DNA from: Winogradskyella litoriviva
GTDB lineage: Bacteria; Bacteroidota; Bacteroidia; Flavobacteriales; Flavobacteriaceae
Length of the DNA: 64,000 nucleotides
Reading direction: 5' to 3'
Assembly: GCF_013249065.1 (NCBI RefSeq)
Contig: NZ_JABRWQ010000005.1
Span: forward strand, 310,001-374,000
This document shows, in pieces, positions 1 to 10,518 of this stretch. Each line of letters starts with the position of its first letter. Positions within the stretch are counted from its first letter, which is position 1. The position numbers and the translations under genes were made by a program. The notes under the pieces were generated by a model that made no database searches, was not told where the DNA came from, and worked only from the letters and a program-made list of their open reading frames with translations.

Positions 1-1354
<1,354 letters not shown>

Positions 1355-1426
1355 TTATAAACGTGTCACTTTGGCGCACTATTAACTTTTGGATAGTTTT
1401 TTGGGTTGTTCAATTGTTACCATATA

Positions 1427-1459
1427 AGACCTGTTAGATTTTAAGATTTTGACAGGTCT
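1427..1459. repeat. Inverted repeat AGACCTGT/ACAGGTCT before yidC
   Basis: The arms AGACCTGT (1427-1434) and ACAGGTCT (1452-1459) are perfect complements across a 17-base AT-rich loop and end 17 bases before the yidC ATG. From memory, dispersed palindromes of this AGACCTGT type occur between genes in flavobacterial genomes, so it may be a REP-like element rather than an operator. The window shows only this one copy. Confidence 0.5.
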
Positions 1460-1476
1460 AAAACTGAAAAATAAAC

Positions 1477-3390
1477 ATGGAAGAAAAGAAATTAGACACT
1501 AAATCTATAATTGGGTTTATCCTCATATTCGGGATTTTTGTATTTATGATGTACCAAAATCAGCCAACACCAGAAGAGATTGAGGCGCAGAAAAAAGCTG
1601 AGCAAGAACAAGTGGAAGCTGAAAAGAAGGAGAGTAAGCAAGAGGAATCTTTAGTTACCACCTCTAATGATTACGTCAATACGCAAGTTCTAGATTCTAC
1701 ACAAAAGGCTGCACTACAAAGTAAAGTTGGTTCTTTTGCCTATGCATTAACATTACCTTCTGCAGAAGACAAACAAACAACCGTAGAAACGGACGTTTTT
1801 GAATTAAAATTCAATAATAAAGGCGGACATTTAGCGCAGGTTAAATTAAAGAACTTTGTAGATTATGATTCTGTGCCAATTTATTTGGTAAAAGACAATA
1901 ACAGTGCTTTTAATATTACATTTGGTACTTCAGATAATAGAACTTTAAATACACAAGATTTTCCTTTTGAGCCAACCGTAACTAAAAGTGGAGAGAATAC
2001 GGTAGTTTCTATGAAACTTAAAGTCTCAGAATCAGCTTTCTTAGAATACCGTTACGAGTTGAAACCTAAGGATTATATGATTGATTTTTCAATTAAATCA
2101 CAAGGTTTAAGTGGAGTTTTTAATACTTCTCAGCCTATTACTTTAGATTGGAAACAAAAAGGGATTCGTCATGCAAAAAGTATCACTTACGAAAACCGTT
2201 ATACGAGATTAACGTATATGCATGATGATGGTAAGGTTGATAAATTAGCGCAAATGGGCGATGATGATGAAATTGTTGAAGATGTAGAGTGGTTATCTTA
2301 CAGACAATTCTTCTTTAGTTCTATTTTAGTCGCTAATGACAGTCCGTTTAAAGATGTAGCCATGACATCTAAAAATTTAGTAGATGATGAAGAAATAGAT
2401 ACTTTATTTACAAAAACATACTCATCTAAATTGCCATTAGCTTACAATGGTGGAGAACTAAATAAGAGTTTAGGGTTGTATTATGGGCCTACAGATAGTA
2501 AGACACTTAAAGTTTACGATAAAGGTTTAGACCAAAGTATTCCGTTTGGTTGGGGAATTTTTGGCTGGATAAATAAAGCTATTTTTATTCCATTGTTTGG
2601 CTTCTTAAGTGGTTTCTTACCTTACGGAATTGCTATTATTGTAATGACTATTTTAGTAAAGATAATGTTGTCTTTTGTACAGTATAAACAATTTTTATCT
2701 CAAGCTAAGATGAAAATATTAAAGCCAGAATTAGATGCTGTAAGAGAAAAGTATAAAGACAATAAGCTTAAGGCACAGCAAGAAACAATGGCAATACAAA
2801 GTAAAGCAGGTGCAAGTCCATTAAGTGGATGTTTACCAGGTTTAATGCAGATTCCTGTTTTCTATGCCTTATTTCAGTTTTTCCCAACAGCGTTCGATTT
2901 AAGACAGAAAAGTTTCCTTTGGGCAGACGATTTAAGTTCTTACGATTCTATTTTAGAATTACCATTTAGTATTCCTTTCTATGGAAGTCATGTTAGTTTA
3001 TTTCCAATTTTGGCAGCAGTTGCTATTTTCTTTTATATGAAGATGACAACAGGTCAGCAAACCGCAATGCAGCAACCAGCACAAGAAGGTATGCCAGATA
3101 TGGGGAAAATGATGAAGTATATGATTTACTTCTCACCATTATTAATGTTAGTTTTCTTTAATAATTATGCGTCTGGTTTAAGTTTGTATTACTTTGTATC
3201 TAACTTAATTAGTATTGGTATAATGTTAGTAATTAAAAACTACATTATTGACGAAGAAAAGGTGCTAGCTAAAATTGAGGTAAGCAAAACAAAGCCAAAG
3301 AAACAAAACAAGTTTCAAAAGAAAATGGCAGAAATGATGGAGCAAGCCGAAGCACAAAAGCAAGCACAGCAAAAGGGTAGAAAAAAATAA
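1477..3390 (+). CDS. yidC: Membrane protein insertase YidC
   Basis: Inserts and folds inner-membrane proteins, alone or with SecYEG. The 637-residue protein has the Gram-negative layout: an N-terminal membrane anchor (about residues 10-24), a charged linker rich in E, Q and K, a large periplasmic domain to about residue 340, then the conserved 60KD_IMP membrane domain (about 355-600, several hydrophobic segments) and a basic Lys/Gln-rich tail that suits ribosome contact. In the first core segment, where E. coli YidC has the groove arginine, this protein reads TILVKIMLS, so a lysine (about residue 395) takes that place. A terminator follows the stop. Confidence 0.97.
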   Translation: MEEKKLDTKSIIGFILIFGIFVFMMYQNQPTPEEIEAQKKAEQEQVEAEKKESKQEESLVTTSNDYVNTQVLDSTQKAALQSKVGSFAYALTLPSAEDKQTTVETDVFELKFNNKGGHLAQVKLKNFVDYDSVPIYLVKDNNSAFNITFGTSDNRTLNTQDFPFEPTVTKSGENTVVSMKLKVSESAFLEYRYELKPKDYMIDFSIKSQGLSGVFNTSQPITLDWKQKGIRHAKSITYENRYTRLTYMHDDGKVDKLAQMGDDDEIVEDVEWLSYRQFFFSSILVANDSPFKDVAMTSKNLVDDEEIDTLFTKTYSSKLPLAYNGGELNKSLGLYYGPTDSKTLKVYDKGLDQSIPFGWGIFGWINKAIFIPLFGFLSGFLPYGIAIIVMTILVKIMLSFVQYKQFLSQAKMKILKPELDAVREKYKDNKLKAQQETMAIQSKAGASPLSGCLPGLMQIPVFYALFQFFPTAFDLRQKSFLWADDLSSYDSILELPFSIPFYGSHVSLFPILAAVAIFFYMKMTTGQQTAMQQPAQEGMPDMGKMMKYMIYFSPLLMLVFFNNYASGLSLYYFVSNLISIGIMLVIKNYIIDEEKVLAKIEVSKTKPKKQNKFQKKMAEMMEQAEAQKQAQQKGRKK

Positions 3391-3411
3391 TACCAATAAT
3401 TTCACATAACA

Positions 3412-3444
3412 AAAGCCTTAACAACTATACGTTAGGGCTTTTTT
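3412..3444 (+). terminator. Rho-independent terminator after yidC
   Basis: The arms AAAGCCTTAAC (3412-3422) and GTTAGGGCTTT (3431-3441) form an 11-pair stem with one G-U pair and an 8-base loop, followed by a T run. It sits 22 bases past the yidC stop. Confidence 0.85.
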
Positions 3445-3503
3445 GTTTAAATATTTAGACTGTTTGTCTTAAAAGAAAACTGATGAGACTTAGAAAGCTT
3501 TGC

Positions 3504-3530
3504 GCACAGTTTATATTAAAACTACTGTGC
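3504..3530. repeat. Inverted repeat GCACAGT/ACTGTGC
   Basis: Arms GCACAGT (3504-3510) and ACTGTGC (3524-3530) lie in the space between the yidC and fasciclin terminators. There is no T run after it, so it is not a clear terminator. Role unknown. Confidence 0.35.
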
Positions 3531-3548
3531 TGCTCTTAACTTTAAATA

Positions 3549-3582
3549 GTAAAAGCCCAAACTTTTAGGTTTGAGCTTTTAC
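3549..3582 (-). terminator. Terminator after the fasciclin lipoprotein gene
   Basis: The arms GTAAAAGC and GCTTTTAC, with a further CAAAC/GTTTG pairing inside one mismatch, form a long hairpin about 50 bases past the stop of the minus-strand fasciclin gene. Arms rich in A and T at the base allow it to work in both directions. Confidence 0.75.
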
Positions 3583-3632
3583 ATACTAACTATCAATCAA
3601 CTTAAAATAAGGCTGTCAACCTTTTTTATTTT

Positions 3633-4613
3633 TTATTGTGGTGTTAAAATAACTTTATCTATCACATGTACAACACCATTAATACCTTGTATATCTACCA
3701 AAGAAACAACAATATTACTTACTCTATTATTAGCATCCGTTAATGTAAACATAGTATTGTCTGCTGTAATATCTCCTCCTAACGTAGCAACCGTTCCATT
3801 TGGTAAACCAGAAGACTGAATATTTCCACTTACAATATGGTAGAGTAATACATCATTAACAGTTGCTGTTCCTAAATCAGCTAAACCACTAATGTTTAAT
3901 TCTGTTAATAAATCAGCAAAAGCATCATTAGTAGGTGCAAATACAGTAAAAGGACCAGCAGTTGCGTCAGAAACTGTATCTATATAAGGTACAGTTGGTG
4001 TTCCTGAGTCTGCATAAACTAAAGCATCAACTAAAGTAGATAAAGCAGGATTAGAAGTTGCAAATGTTGCAATAGTTGGTAAGCCAATAACTTCATTTAC
4101 AATATGTACTATACCATTAGAAGCTGTGTTATCTGCGTTATTAACAGTAGAGACTCCATTTAAAACTACACCATTAGTTGTATTAAAGTATAAACTTAAA
4201 TTTTCTCCATTTGGTCCCGTTGCTCCTGTGTTAGTGTAACCAGAACCAGCGTTTACTAATGCTGTTGAGTTAATAGTTTCACCTATTATAACATGATTTA
4301 ATAAAATGTTTCTAACAAGAGCTTCTTCAGCTGTAGATAAATTATCTAAATCTAATCCTGTTGCTGCCAGCAAATCAGCAAAAGCTTCATTAGTTGGTGC
4401 AAAAACTGTAAAAGGACCACTACCTTGTAAAGTTGTTACTAAATCTGTAGCTTCTAATGCTGCGGCTAAAGATGTTAAATTGTTCGCAAGTGCAATATCT
4501 ACAACTGTTGTAGGTGCTGTTGTTCCGTTGTCGTCATCATCACTACAAGAAGTAAATGTAACCGCTAATAGAAATACTGCAAGTAATTTGAAGTTTTTTG
4601 AAATAATTTTCAT
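3633..4613 (-). CDS. Lipoprotein with two fasciclin (FAS1) domains
   Basis: A 326-residue surface or periplasmic lipoprotein: the start has a short hydrophobic signal and lipobox FTSC with the lipid-accepting Cys near residue 23, followed by an acidic DDDD stretch as in many exported Bacteroidota lipoproteins. Two FAS1 domains follow (about residues 38-175 and 180-325). Each has the typical GPFTVFAPTN(D/E)AFADLL motif and a late VHVID/VHIVNEVI strand. FAS1 domains mediate adhesion in matrix or biofilm proteins; the ligand here cannot be read from sequence. It stands alone, divergent from the YwqK-like gene. Confidence 0.93.
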   Translation of the reverse strand: MKIISKNFKLLAVFLLAVTFTSCSDDDDNGTTAPTTVVDIALANNLTSLAAALEATDLVTTLQGSGPFTVFAPTNEAFADLLAATGLDLDNLSTAEEALVRNILLNHVIIGETINSTALVNAGSGYTNTGATGPNGENLSLYFNTTNGVVLNGVSTVNNADNTASNGIVHIVNEVIGLPTIATFATSNPALSTLVDALVYADSGTPTVPYIDTVSDATAGPFTVFAPTNDAFADLLTELNISGLADLGTATVNDVLLYHIVSGNIQSSGLPNGTVATLGGDITADNTMFTLTDANNRVSNIVVSLVDIQGINGVVHVIDKVILTPQ

Positions 4614-4652
4614 TGTTTTGAGTTTTTAAAGTGTTCAACATTCAAACTATAT

Positions 4653-4660
4653 TAAGTTTG
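4653..4660 (+). promoter_or_regulatory. Candidate -7 element of the YwqK-like gene
   Basis: TAAGTTTG matches the Bacteroidota -7 consensus TAnnTTTG and lies 17 bases before the ATG at 4678. No clear -33 TTG is at the right distance. Confidence 0.45.
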
Positions 4661-4677
4661 TTTAACGAAATTACAAA

Positions 4678-5388
4678 ATGATTAAACAAAAAGTATTTTT
4701 ACTCTTCTTTTTTACAATAACTTTAACAACTGTTTATGCCCAAAAAACAGTGAATCAATTCGATAAAGCCGGTAAACGTCACGGTTTATGGACTAAAAAC
4801 TACCATAAGACTGACCAAAAACGTTACGAAGGGTATTTTGTCCATGGCAAGGAGGTTGATTCCTTTAAATACTATACATTATCTGGTGGTAAAAGCGTGC
4901 TGAGCGCTGTAAAAGTCTTTAATATAAGCGATAGTATAGCAGATGTTACCTTTTTGGCTTCTACTAAAAAGGTGATAAGTAAGGGGAAAATGAATGGCAA
5001 ACGTTTTATTGGTAAATGGGTGTTTTATCATAAAAATTCTTCAACCATAATGATTACCGAAAATTATAATGAGGAAGGATTATTAGAAGGTGAGCGTTTT
5101 GTTTATTTCAAAAATGGAAAAGTTGCAGAAAGCGCTAACTATAAAAATGGTGAGTTGCATGGTGAATCAAAATGGTATTCAGAACAAAACGTTTTGCTTA
5201 GACATGCAAATTATAAAGAAGGTGATTTAGAAGGAAAAACCATTCATTACAATTCTGAAGGTGATGTTGTTTCTGAAGGTAATTACAAGCAAAGTAAAAA
5301 AGATGGCATTTGGAAATATTACAAAGCAGGAGAGCTTAATAAAAAAATAGACCATACCACAGGCGAAATTATATATAAGAAAGAATAG
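4678..5388 (+). CDS. Secreted MORN-repeat (YwqK-like) protein
   Basis: A 236-residue protein with a signal peptide (cleavage probably after VYA, about residue 21) and a run of MORN-type repeats of the form G-x-W/Y-x-x-Y-x-x-G, for example KHGLWTKNYHKTDQKRYEG and KDGIWKYYKAGE. These belong to the family labelled toxin-antitoxin YwqK antitoxin in databases, but that name comes from a Bacillus protein; in flavobacteria such exported repeat proteins have no known partner toxin and none is encoded next to it. The function is not known. A terminator follows. Confidence 0.8.
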   Translation: MIKQKVFLLFFFTITLTTVYAQKTVNQFDKAGKRHGLWTKNYHKTDQKRYEGYFVHGKEVDSFKYYTLSGGKSVLSAVKVFNISDSIADVTFLASTKKVISKGKMNGKRFIGKWVFYHKNSSTIMITENYNEEGLLEGERFVYFKNGKVAESANYKNGELHGESKWYSEQNVLLRHANYKEGDLEGKTIHYNSEGDVVSEGNYKQSKKDGIWKYYKAGELNKKIDHTTGEIIYKKE

Positions 5389-5421
5389 TTTTAAGCTATA
5401 CAGTCTATAGAATTTGAAAAT

Positions 5422-5448
5422 GGTAATCTTATAAAGATTGCCTTTTTT
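5422..5448 (+). terminator. Terminator after the YwqK-like gene
   Basis: The stem GGTAATCTT (5422-5430) and AAGATTGCC (5434-5442), nine pairs including one G-U, has a 3-base loop and is followed by TTTTTT. Confidence 0.85.
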
Positions 5449-5455
5449 ATTTTGT

Positions 5456-5463
5456 AATTTTGC
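5456..5463 (+). promoter_or_regulatory. Candidate -7 element of mnmA
   Basis: TAATTTTG fits TAnnTTTG and directly follows the preceding terminator. It would give a leader of about 50 bases before the mnmA start. Confidence 0.5.
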
Positions 5464-5520
5464 CGAAGTTTTTTAGACTAAGATTTTTTAAACTAAAACG
5501 AGATTCCTGTTTTACAGGGA

Positions 5521-6714
5521 ATGATTATGAAAAGAGTTATAGTAGGACTTTCAGGAGGTGTAGATTCTAGTGTTGCAGCTTATCTTTTAAAAGAGCAAGG
5601 CTATGAAGTTATTGGGCTATTTATGAAAAATTGGCACGATGATTCTGTGACCATTTCAGATGAATGTCCATGGTTAGAAGACAGCAACGATGCTATGTTG
5701 GTGGCAGATAAATTGGGTATTCCTTTTCAAACTGTAGATTTAAGCGTTCAATATAAAGAGCGTATTGTAGATTATATGTTTAATGAATACGAAAAAGGAC
5801 GTACACCAAATCCTGATGTGTTATGTAATCGCGAAATAAAGTTCGATGTCTTTATGGACATCGCACTAGAATTGGGTGCAGATTATGTTGCAACTGGTCA
5901 TTATTGCAGAAAAGCAACCATTGAAAAAGACGGAAAACAAATTCACCAACTTGTAGCTGGTGCAGACAATAATAAAGACCAATCTTATTTTCTATGTCAA
6001 TTGTCGCAACAGCAATTAGCAAAAGCATTATTTCCTATTGGAGAATTACAAAAACCAGAGGTTAGAGAAATAGCCAAAGCGCAAGATTTAATTACTGCCG
6101 AAAAGAAAGATTCTCAAGGCTTGTGTTTTATAGGAAAAGTTAGGTTGCCAGAATTTTTACAACAACAATTAAAACCAAAAGAAGGTGATATTGTTGAGGT
6201 TGATTCTAGTTTTGAAATTTACAATCGAGCAATTCCCGAATTCAATTCTAAAGAAAATGAATTAGAATTTTTGTCTAAAAAACCAACCTATACTATTACC
6301 GACGGAAAAAAGGTAGGTAAGCATCAAGGTGCACATTATTTTACAAAAGGTCAACGAAAAGGACTTGGTGTTGGTGGTACTGTAGAGCCTTTATTTGTTA
6401 TAGATACAGATGTAAAAGAAAATGTTATATACACAGGTCAAGGAAAACAACATCCTGGATTATACAGAAATGTATTGTTTGTTTCTAATGAAGAATTGCA
6501 CTGGGTAAGAGAAGATTTAGCCTTAAAAGAAGACGAAACTTTAGACGTCATGGCAAGAATCCGTTACAGACAAAATTTAGAAAAAGCTACCTTGTATAAA
6601 GTCGCTTCAGGATTATACGTAGAATTTGAAAATAAACAATCTGCAATAACCGAAGGTCAGTTTGTAGCTTGGTACATAGAAGACGAATTATTAGGTTCAG
6701 GAGTAATTTCTTAA
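5521..6714 (+). CDS. mnmA: tRNA-specific 2-thiouridylase MnmA
   Basis: Adds sulfur to U34 of the tRNAs for Lys, Glu and Gln using ATP and a persulfide relay. The 397-residue protein has the N-terminal PP-loop GLSGGVDSS (about residues 9-17), the catalytic Cys in VLCNREIKF (Cys102) and the second catalytic Cys in GLCFIGK (Cys202), followed by the C-terminal beta-barrel domain. Two ATGs, at 5521 and 5527, are possible starts; the second, giving [11 protein letters not shown], looks like the usual family start. It is transcribed alone. Confidence 0.97.
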   Translation: MIMKRVIVGLSGGVDSSVAAYLLKEQGYEVIGLFMKNWHDDSVTISDECPWLEDSNDAMLVADKLGIPFQTVDLSVQYKERIVDYMFNEYEKGRTPNPDVLCNREIKFDVFMDIALELGADYVATGHYCRKATIEKDGKQIHQLVAGADNNKDQSYFLCQLSQQQLAKALFPIGELQKPEVREIAKAQDLITAEKKDSQGLCFIGKVRLPEFLQQQLKPKEGDIVEVDSSFEIYNRAIPEFNSKENELEFLSKKPTYTITDGKKVGKHQGAHYFTKGQRKGLGVGGTVEPLFVIDTDVKENVIYTGQGKQHPGLYRNVLFVSNEELHWVREDLALKEDETLDVMARIRYRQNLEKATLYKVASGLYVEFENKQSAITEGQFVAWYIEDELLGSGVIS

Positions 6715-6870
6715 GTATAAGTGTGAAAAGATTAAGTTTATTATTTTTACGAGCAATTACTTAACTTGCAATTGAAGTTTTAATTGAGTTATTTTTATTT
6801 CAAGATTTAAAAACTTGAAAGGTTTAGTTTCTTTTACTGACTAAAACTTTAAACCTAAATAAGCAAATCC

Positions 6871-8493
6871 ATGAAAAACATTTTTACATTATTACTTCTA
6901 TTTCTTGTAATTGGAAAAGGTTTTTCGCAAGAAGATGCATGGATTTACCTAACTGACAAACCAAACGTTGCTGCTTCAATTGCAAATCCTATAAGTATAC
7001 TGACGCAAAAAGCAATTGATAGAAAACAGAATCATAATGTAGCAATAGATGAACGTGATGTGCCTGTGAATGAAACTTATATTTCAGATTTAAAACTTCA
7101 GACAGGGATTACAGTAATGGCAAAATCAAAATGGTTTAATGCTATACATGTAAGAGGTATAGAAGCAGATATTAATGCGCTTAGTAATTTAAATTATGTA
7201 GATCGTATTGATTTTGCTAATAAAAGTTTAAATGCAGCATCAAGAAACACTTCTAATTTAAATAAATGGGAAGTAGAAAATTCAACCATCGCTTTTACTT
7301 ATGGAGACACGCAAAATCAAGTAGAAATGATTAATGCAGATAATTTGCATATAGCAGATTTTACAGGAGAAGGCATTACTATTGCTGTAATGGATGCTGG
7401 TTTTCCTAGTGTAAACACAATGTCTGGTTTTCAACGTTTAAGAGATAATGGCGATTTACTAAATGGTTACGATTTTGTAGATAGAGTTTCAGATGTTTAT
7501 GCTTTTACCGGAAACAATCATGGTACAAAAGTATTGAGTACAATGGCTGGTTTTGTTCAAAATCTATACGTTGGTACAGCTCCTGATGCTTCGTATTATT
7601 TATTTAGAACCGAAGACTCAGCAAGTGAAAACCCTGTAGAAGAAAGTTATTGGGTAGAAGCAGCAGAACGTGCAGATAGTTTGGGTGTAGATATGATTAA
7701 TACATCATTGGGTTACACAGATTACGATAACTCTAACTACGATTATACACCTGCAGATATGAATGGGCAAGTTACTTACATTGCCAAAGGCGCTTCTATT
7801 GCTGCAGAAAAAGGTATTTTAGTAGTAGTAAGTGCTGGTAATTCTGGCGCAACAGCTTGGCAAACGGTTGGTTCGCCTGCAGATTCACCAGATGTATTAA
7901 GTATTGGGGCTGTAAATGCAGACGGAAATTATGTGTCTTTTAGTTCGCAAGGAAGTTCAGCACAAGTGGGTTATCAAAAACCAGATGTGGTTGCCAGAGG
8001 AGGAGCAACTTTTGTTATAGACCAATTTGATGCTATTGTTCAAAATAACGGAACATCGTTTAGTGGACCAATTATGTGTGGCGGAATTGCATCATTATGG
8101 CAAGCAATACCTAATGCTTCACCAACTGAAGTTATGAATTTGGTTAGAGAATCTGCATCGCAATACACGTCACCAGATAATTTTTTAGGCTATGGTATTC
8201 CAGATTTAGATTTAGCGAGAACAAATGCTTTATCTGTAGATGCTGTTGAATTAGAAACCTTCACTATTTACCCTAATCCTTCGCCTTCAAGGTTAAATAT
8301 TAAAATGCCATCAACAGTAAATAAAGTTGAAGTTTCTATTTGTAATCAAATAGGGCAAGAAGTGATACAACAATACATCACTCAAGATTCAAATTATATT
8401 GATGTTTCAGAATTAGTTTCAGGTGTTTACATGATTACAGTAGTTACAAACCATAATTCTAATACGTATAAGTTTATTAAAAGTTCTAATTAG
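6871..8493 (+). CDS. S8 family serine protease secreted by the type IX system
   Basis: A 540-residue secreted subtilisin-like protease. After a signal peptide (cleaved near residue 19) comes a propeptide region, then the S8 catalytic domain with Asp175 in AVMDAG, His217 in NNHGTK and Ser396 in NGTSFSGP. The last 80 or so residues (from YPNPSPSRLNI to the end) form a T9SS type A sorting domain, which ends with the usual short basic strand YKFIKSS. In Flavobacteriaceae such proteins pass the outer membrane through the PorT/SprA machinery and are anchored or released. Substrate unknown, probably general proteins or peptides. Confidence 0.93.
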   Translation: MKNIFTLLLLFLVIGKGFSQEDAWIYLTDKPNVAASIANPISILTQKAIDRKQNHNVAIDERDVPVNETYISDLKLQTGITVMAKSKWFNAIHVRGIEADINALSNLNYVDRIDFANKSLNAASRNTSNLNKWEVENSTIAFTYGDTQNQVEMINADNLHIADFTGEGITIAVMDAGFPSVNTMSGFQRLRDNGDLLNGYDFVDRVSDVYAFTGNNHGTKVLSTMAGFVQNLYVGTAPDASYYLFRTEDSASENPVEESYWVEAAERADSLGVDMINTSLGYTDYDNSNYDYTPADMNGQVTYIAKGASIAAEKGILVVVSAGNSGATAWQTVGSPADSPDVLSIGAVNADGNYVSFSSQGSSAQVGYQKPDVVARGGATFVIDQFDAIVQNNGTSFSGPIMCGGIASLWQAIPNASPTEVMNLVRESASQYTSPDNFLGYGIPDLDLARTNALSVDAVELETFTIYPNPSPSRLNIKMPSTVNKVEVSICNQIGQEVIQQYITQDSNYIDVSELVSGVYMITVVTNHNSNTYKFIKSSN

Positions 8494-8511
8494 TAATTAT
8501 AAACTACATCA

Positions 8512-8551
8512 GTTCGAGTGATTTCGAAACATGAGAAATTGTAGCGAGAAC
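8512..8551. repeat. REP-like imperfect palindrome
   Basis: The stretch starts GTTCGAGTGATTT and ends AAATTGTAGCGAGAAC, giving an imperfect inverted repeat between the protease and the next gene. From memory, intergenic palindromes with GTTCGAGTG and TGTATCGAGAAC arms are very common in marine Flavobacteriaceae. A genome-wide search is needed to confirm this. Confidence 0.5.
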
Positions 8552-8643
8552 AAAGTGGACTAAAATTATCTTTATTTTCAATCGTGAAACTCGTTTGAAT
8601 TGTCGAAATTTATACTCTATTTTAATAGATTTAATTTCTAAAC

Positions 8644-9585
8644 ATGGCAAATAAAATCACGTCACTTTTCAATATAAAATATCCAATTATCCAAGCCGGA
8701 ATGATTTGGAATAGCGGATGGAAACTAGCCTCAGCAGCAAGTAACTCAGGTATATTAGGCTTAATTGGTGCAGGTTCAATGTATCCAGAAGTTTTACGCG
8801 AGCATATTCAGAAATGTAAAGCAGCAACTGATAAACCTTTTGGTGTTAATGTACCAATGTTATATCCAGACCTAAAGGAAATTATGGATATCATTGTAGA
8901 AGAAGACGTAAAAATTGTATTTACAGCAGCCGGAAATCCTAAGACTTGGACCAAATGGTTAAAGGATAAAGGGATAACCGTTGTGCATGTGGTGAGTAGC
9001 GTAAAATTTGCACTAAAAGCACAAGAAGCTGGTGTAGATGCTGTTGTTGCTGAAGGATTTGAAGCAGGAGGACATAACGGAAGAGACGAAACCACAACCT
9101 TAACGTTAATACCAATGGTAAAAGAACAACTTCAAATTCCGTTGATTGCAGCAGGTGGTATTGCCACTGGTAAATCCATGTTAGCCTGTATGGTTTTGGG
9201 AGCAGATGGTGTACAAGTAGGAAGCCGTTTTGTAGCTAGTGAAGAATCTTCTGCACACCAAGCCTTTAAACAAGTAGTTGTAGAGGCAAAGGAAGGCGAT
9301 ACACAACTCACTTTAAAAGAATTGGCACCTGTAAGATTAATAAAAAACAAATTTTATAACCAAGTACAAGACTTATATAAAACAGGTCCAACAACAGAAC
9401 AACTTAAAGAATTACTAGGTAGAGCAAGAGCTAAACGAGGTATGTTTGAAGGTGATTTAGACGATGGCGAATTAGAAATTGGCCAAATTTCTGGTTTAAT
9501 ACATGACGTGAAACCGGTTGCTAAGATTGTAGAGGATATGGTTACTGAGTTTGAGGAAGCTAAGCGATTGATAGTTAGTTTTTAG
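8644..9585 (+). CDS. Nitronate monooxygenase / FabK-like FMN flavoprotein
   Basis: A 313-residue TIM-barrel FMN enzyme of the 2-nitropropane dioxygenase / enoyl-ACP reductase II superfamily. Visible are the N-terminal YPIIQAGM motif, the EGFEAGGHNG loop with the conserved His144, and the phosphate-binding AAGGIATG and LGADGVQVGSRF motifs. It is soluble, with no signal peptide. Members oxidise alkyl nitronates or reduce enoyl-ACP, and sequence alone does not separate these well; there are no fatty acid genes nearby, which gives slight weight to the nitronate role. It is flanked by spaces of 150 and 220 bases. Confidence 0.85.
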   Translation: MANKITSLFNIKYPIIQAGMIWNSGWKLASAASNSGILGLIGAGSMYPEVLREHIQKCKAATDKPFGVNVPMLYPDLKEIMDIIVEEDVKIVFTAAGNPKTWTKWLKDKGITVVHVVSSVKFALKAQEAGVDAVVAEGFEAGGHNGRDETTTLTLIPMVKEQLQIPLIAAGGIATGKSMLACMVLGADGVQVGSRFVASEESSAHQAFKQVVVEAKEGDTQLTLKELAPVRLIKNKFYNQVQDLYKTGPTTEQLKELLGRARAKRGMFEGDLDDGELEIGQISGLIHDVKPVAKIVEDMVTEFEEAKRLIVSF

Positions 9586-9765
9586 CGTAAATATTTTTGT
9601 AATAATTTTCTTTAAAACATGTAGTTTTACGTATTGATTTGCTTATTGAAAAACACTAACTTGGCTTAACAATTGATGTAAATTATAAGGAATAACGGAC
9701 TTATATCGATTAGGGTTAAACGCAACACCATAACTATGTTAAAAATATACACATCCAACCAAATG

Positions 9766-9786
9766 CAATCTATTATCAATATCTTA
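9766..9786 (+). promoter_or_regulatory. Shared motif before a lipoprotein gene (copy 1)
   Basis: CAATCTATTATC, two free bases, then TATCTTA. The same motif, with 19 of 21 bases identical, stands before the next lipoprotein gene at 10479-10499. Both copies end exactly 20 bases before the A of the ATG, so this is probably a promoter or a common regulatory site. Confidence 0.5.
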
Positions 9787-9805
9787 AACAATTAATTATT
9801 TAGCC

Positions 9806-10381
9806 ATGAGAAAAAGACTCCTCCTTTCTATACTTACATTAGGACTTTTAGGTTGTGAACATGAAAATCAAAAAAATAGCAACCTAACAAATTTAGAAAC
9901 AGTAGATGGTTTTGTTGATGTACCTCTCACCATATTAGAAACTAAGGAGTTAGATGAGTATTTTGAGTACAACACTGGTGCTATGGTAAATAAAGACACT
10001 ATTGGTCTCATTGTGAGGTTAAAAAAAAACATTCCTGCAGGATTTGTTAATGGTCAACCTAAAAATATGTTTTTAAGTGAAGGCATTCAATTTGTTTCAA
10101 AAGGAAAAGAAAGTGATGATTTATTGAGTTTTTTATCTTATAAATATGGACTTAATAATAGTAACCTTAAGCTAAAGGATTCTCAAACCTTTACATGCGC
10201 TAATCTTAATCAAGAAAAGACAAATTATAATATAGGAGAAAGCCGATTTAAGATTTTCTTAGAAGGCGAAGAAGACTATTCAGAACTTTATGTAAACTTT
10301 AATTTCTCAAAAGGCGTTGTTTATTTAAATGAAAAAGATGAAGAATATAGAGCACCATTAATAAAACTATTAAAAAAGTAG
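9806..10381 (+). CDS. Lipoprotein of unknown function
   Basis: A 191-residue protein with a short N-terminal hydrophobic segment and lipobox LLGC (Cys17), then a polar Asn/Lys-rich linker and a mixed alpha/beta domain. I recognise no family. The two inner cysteines needed for a disulfide are not evident: only one more Cys, in FTCANL, is visible. It shares a promoter-like motif with the next lipoprotein gene but not obvious protein similarity. Exported to the periplasm or outer membrane by inference from the lipobox. Confidence 0.75.
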   Translation: MRKRLLLSILTLGLLGCEHENQKNSNLTNLETVDGFVDVPLTILETKELDEYFEYNTGAMVNKDTIGLIVRLKKNIPAGFVNGQPKNMFLSEGIQFVSKGKESDDLLSFLSYKYGLNNSNLKLKDSQTFTCANLNQEKTNYNIGESRFKIFLEGEEDYSELYVNFNFSKGVVYLNEKDEEYRAPLIKLLKK

Positions 10382-10478
10382 AAGCTCTAATATTGTTAAA
10401 TAGATATAGCTTAAGTGTTATTTAAATATAGGTAAACAACACTTAATTATCCTAAAAATAAATTCTATCAACTAAAAT

Positions 10479-10499
10479 CAATCTATTATCTTTATCTTA
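10479..10499 (+). promoter_or_regulatory. Shared motif before a lipoprotein gene (copy 2)
   Basis: CAATCTATTATC, two free bases, then TATCTTA, the second copy of the motif at 9766-9786 and at the same distance from its start codon. Confidence 0.5.
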
Positions 10500-10518
10500 T
10501 CTAAATAACATTTACATC

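Noticed and set aside
4306..4629. A 107-codon plus-strand frame opposite the fasciclin gene
   Set aside because: It is antisense to a clear two-domain lipoprotein gene and its product is low-complexity Ser/Lys/Ala.
4678..5388. A toxin-antitoxin system from the YwqK-like call
   Set aside because: The protein has a signal peptide and MORN repeats and there is no toxin gene nearby, so no toxin-antitoxin function is claimed.
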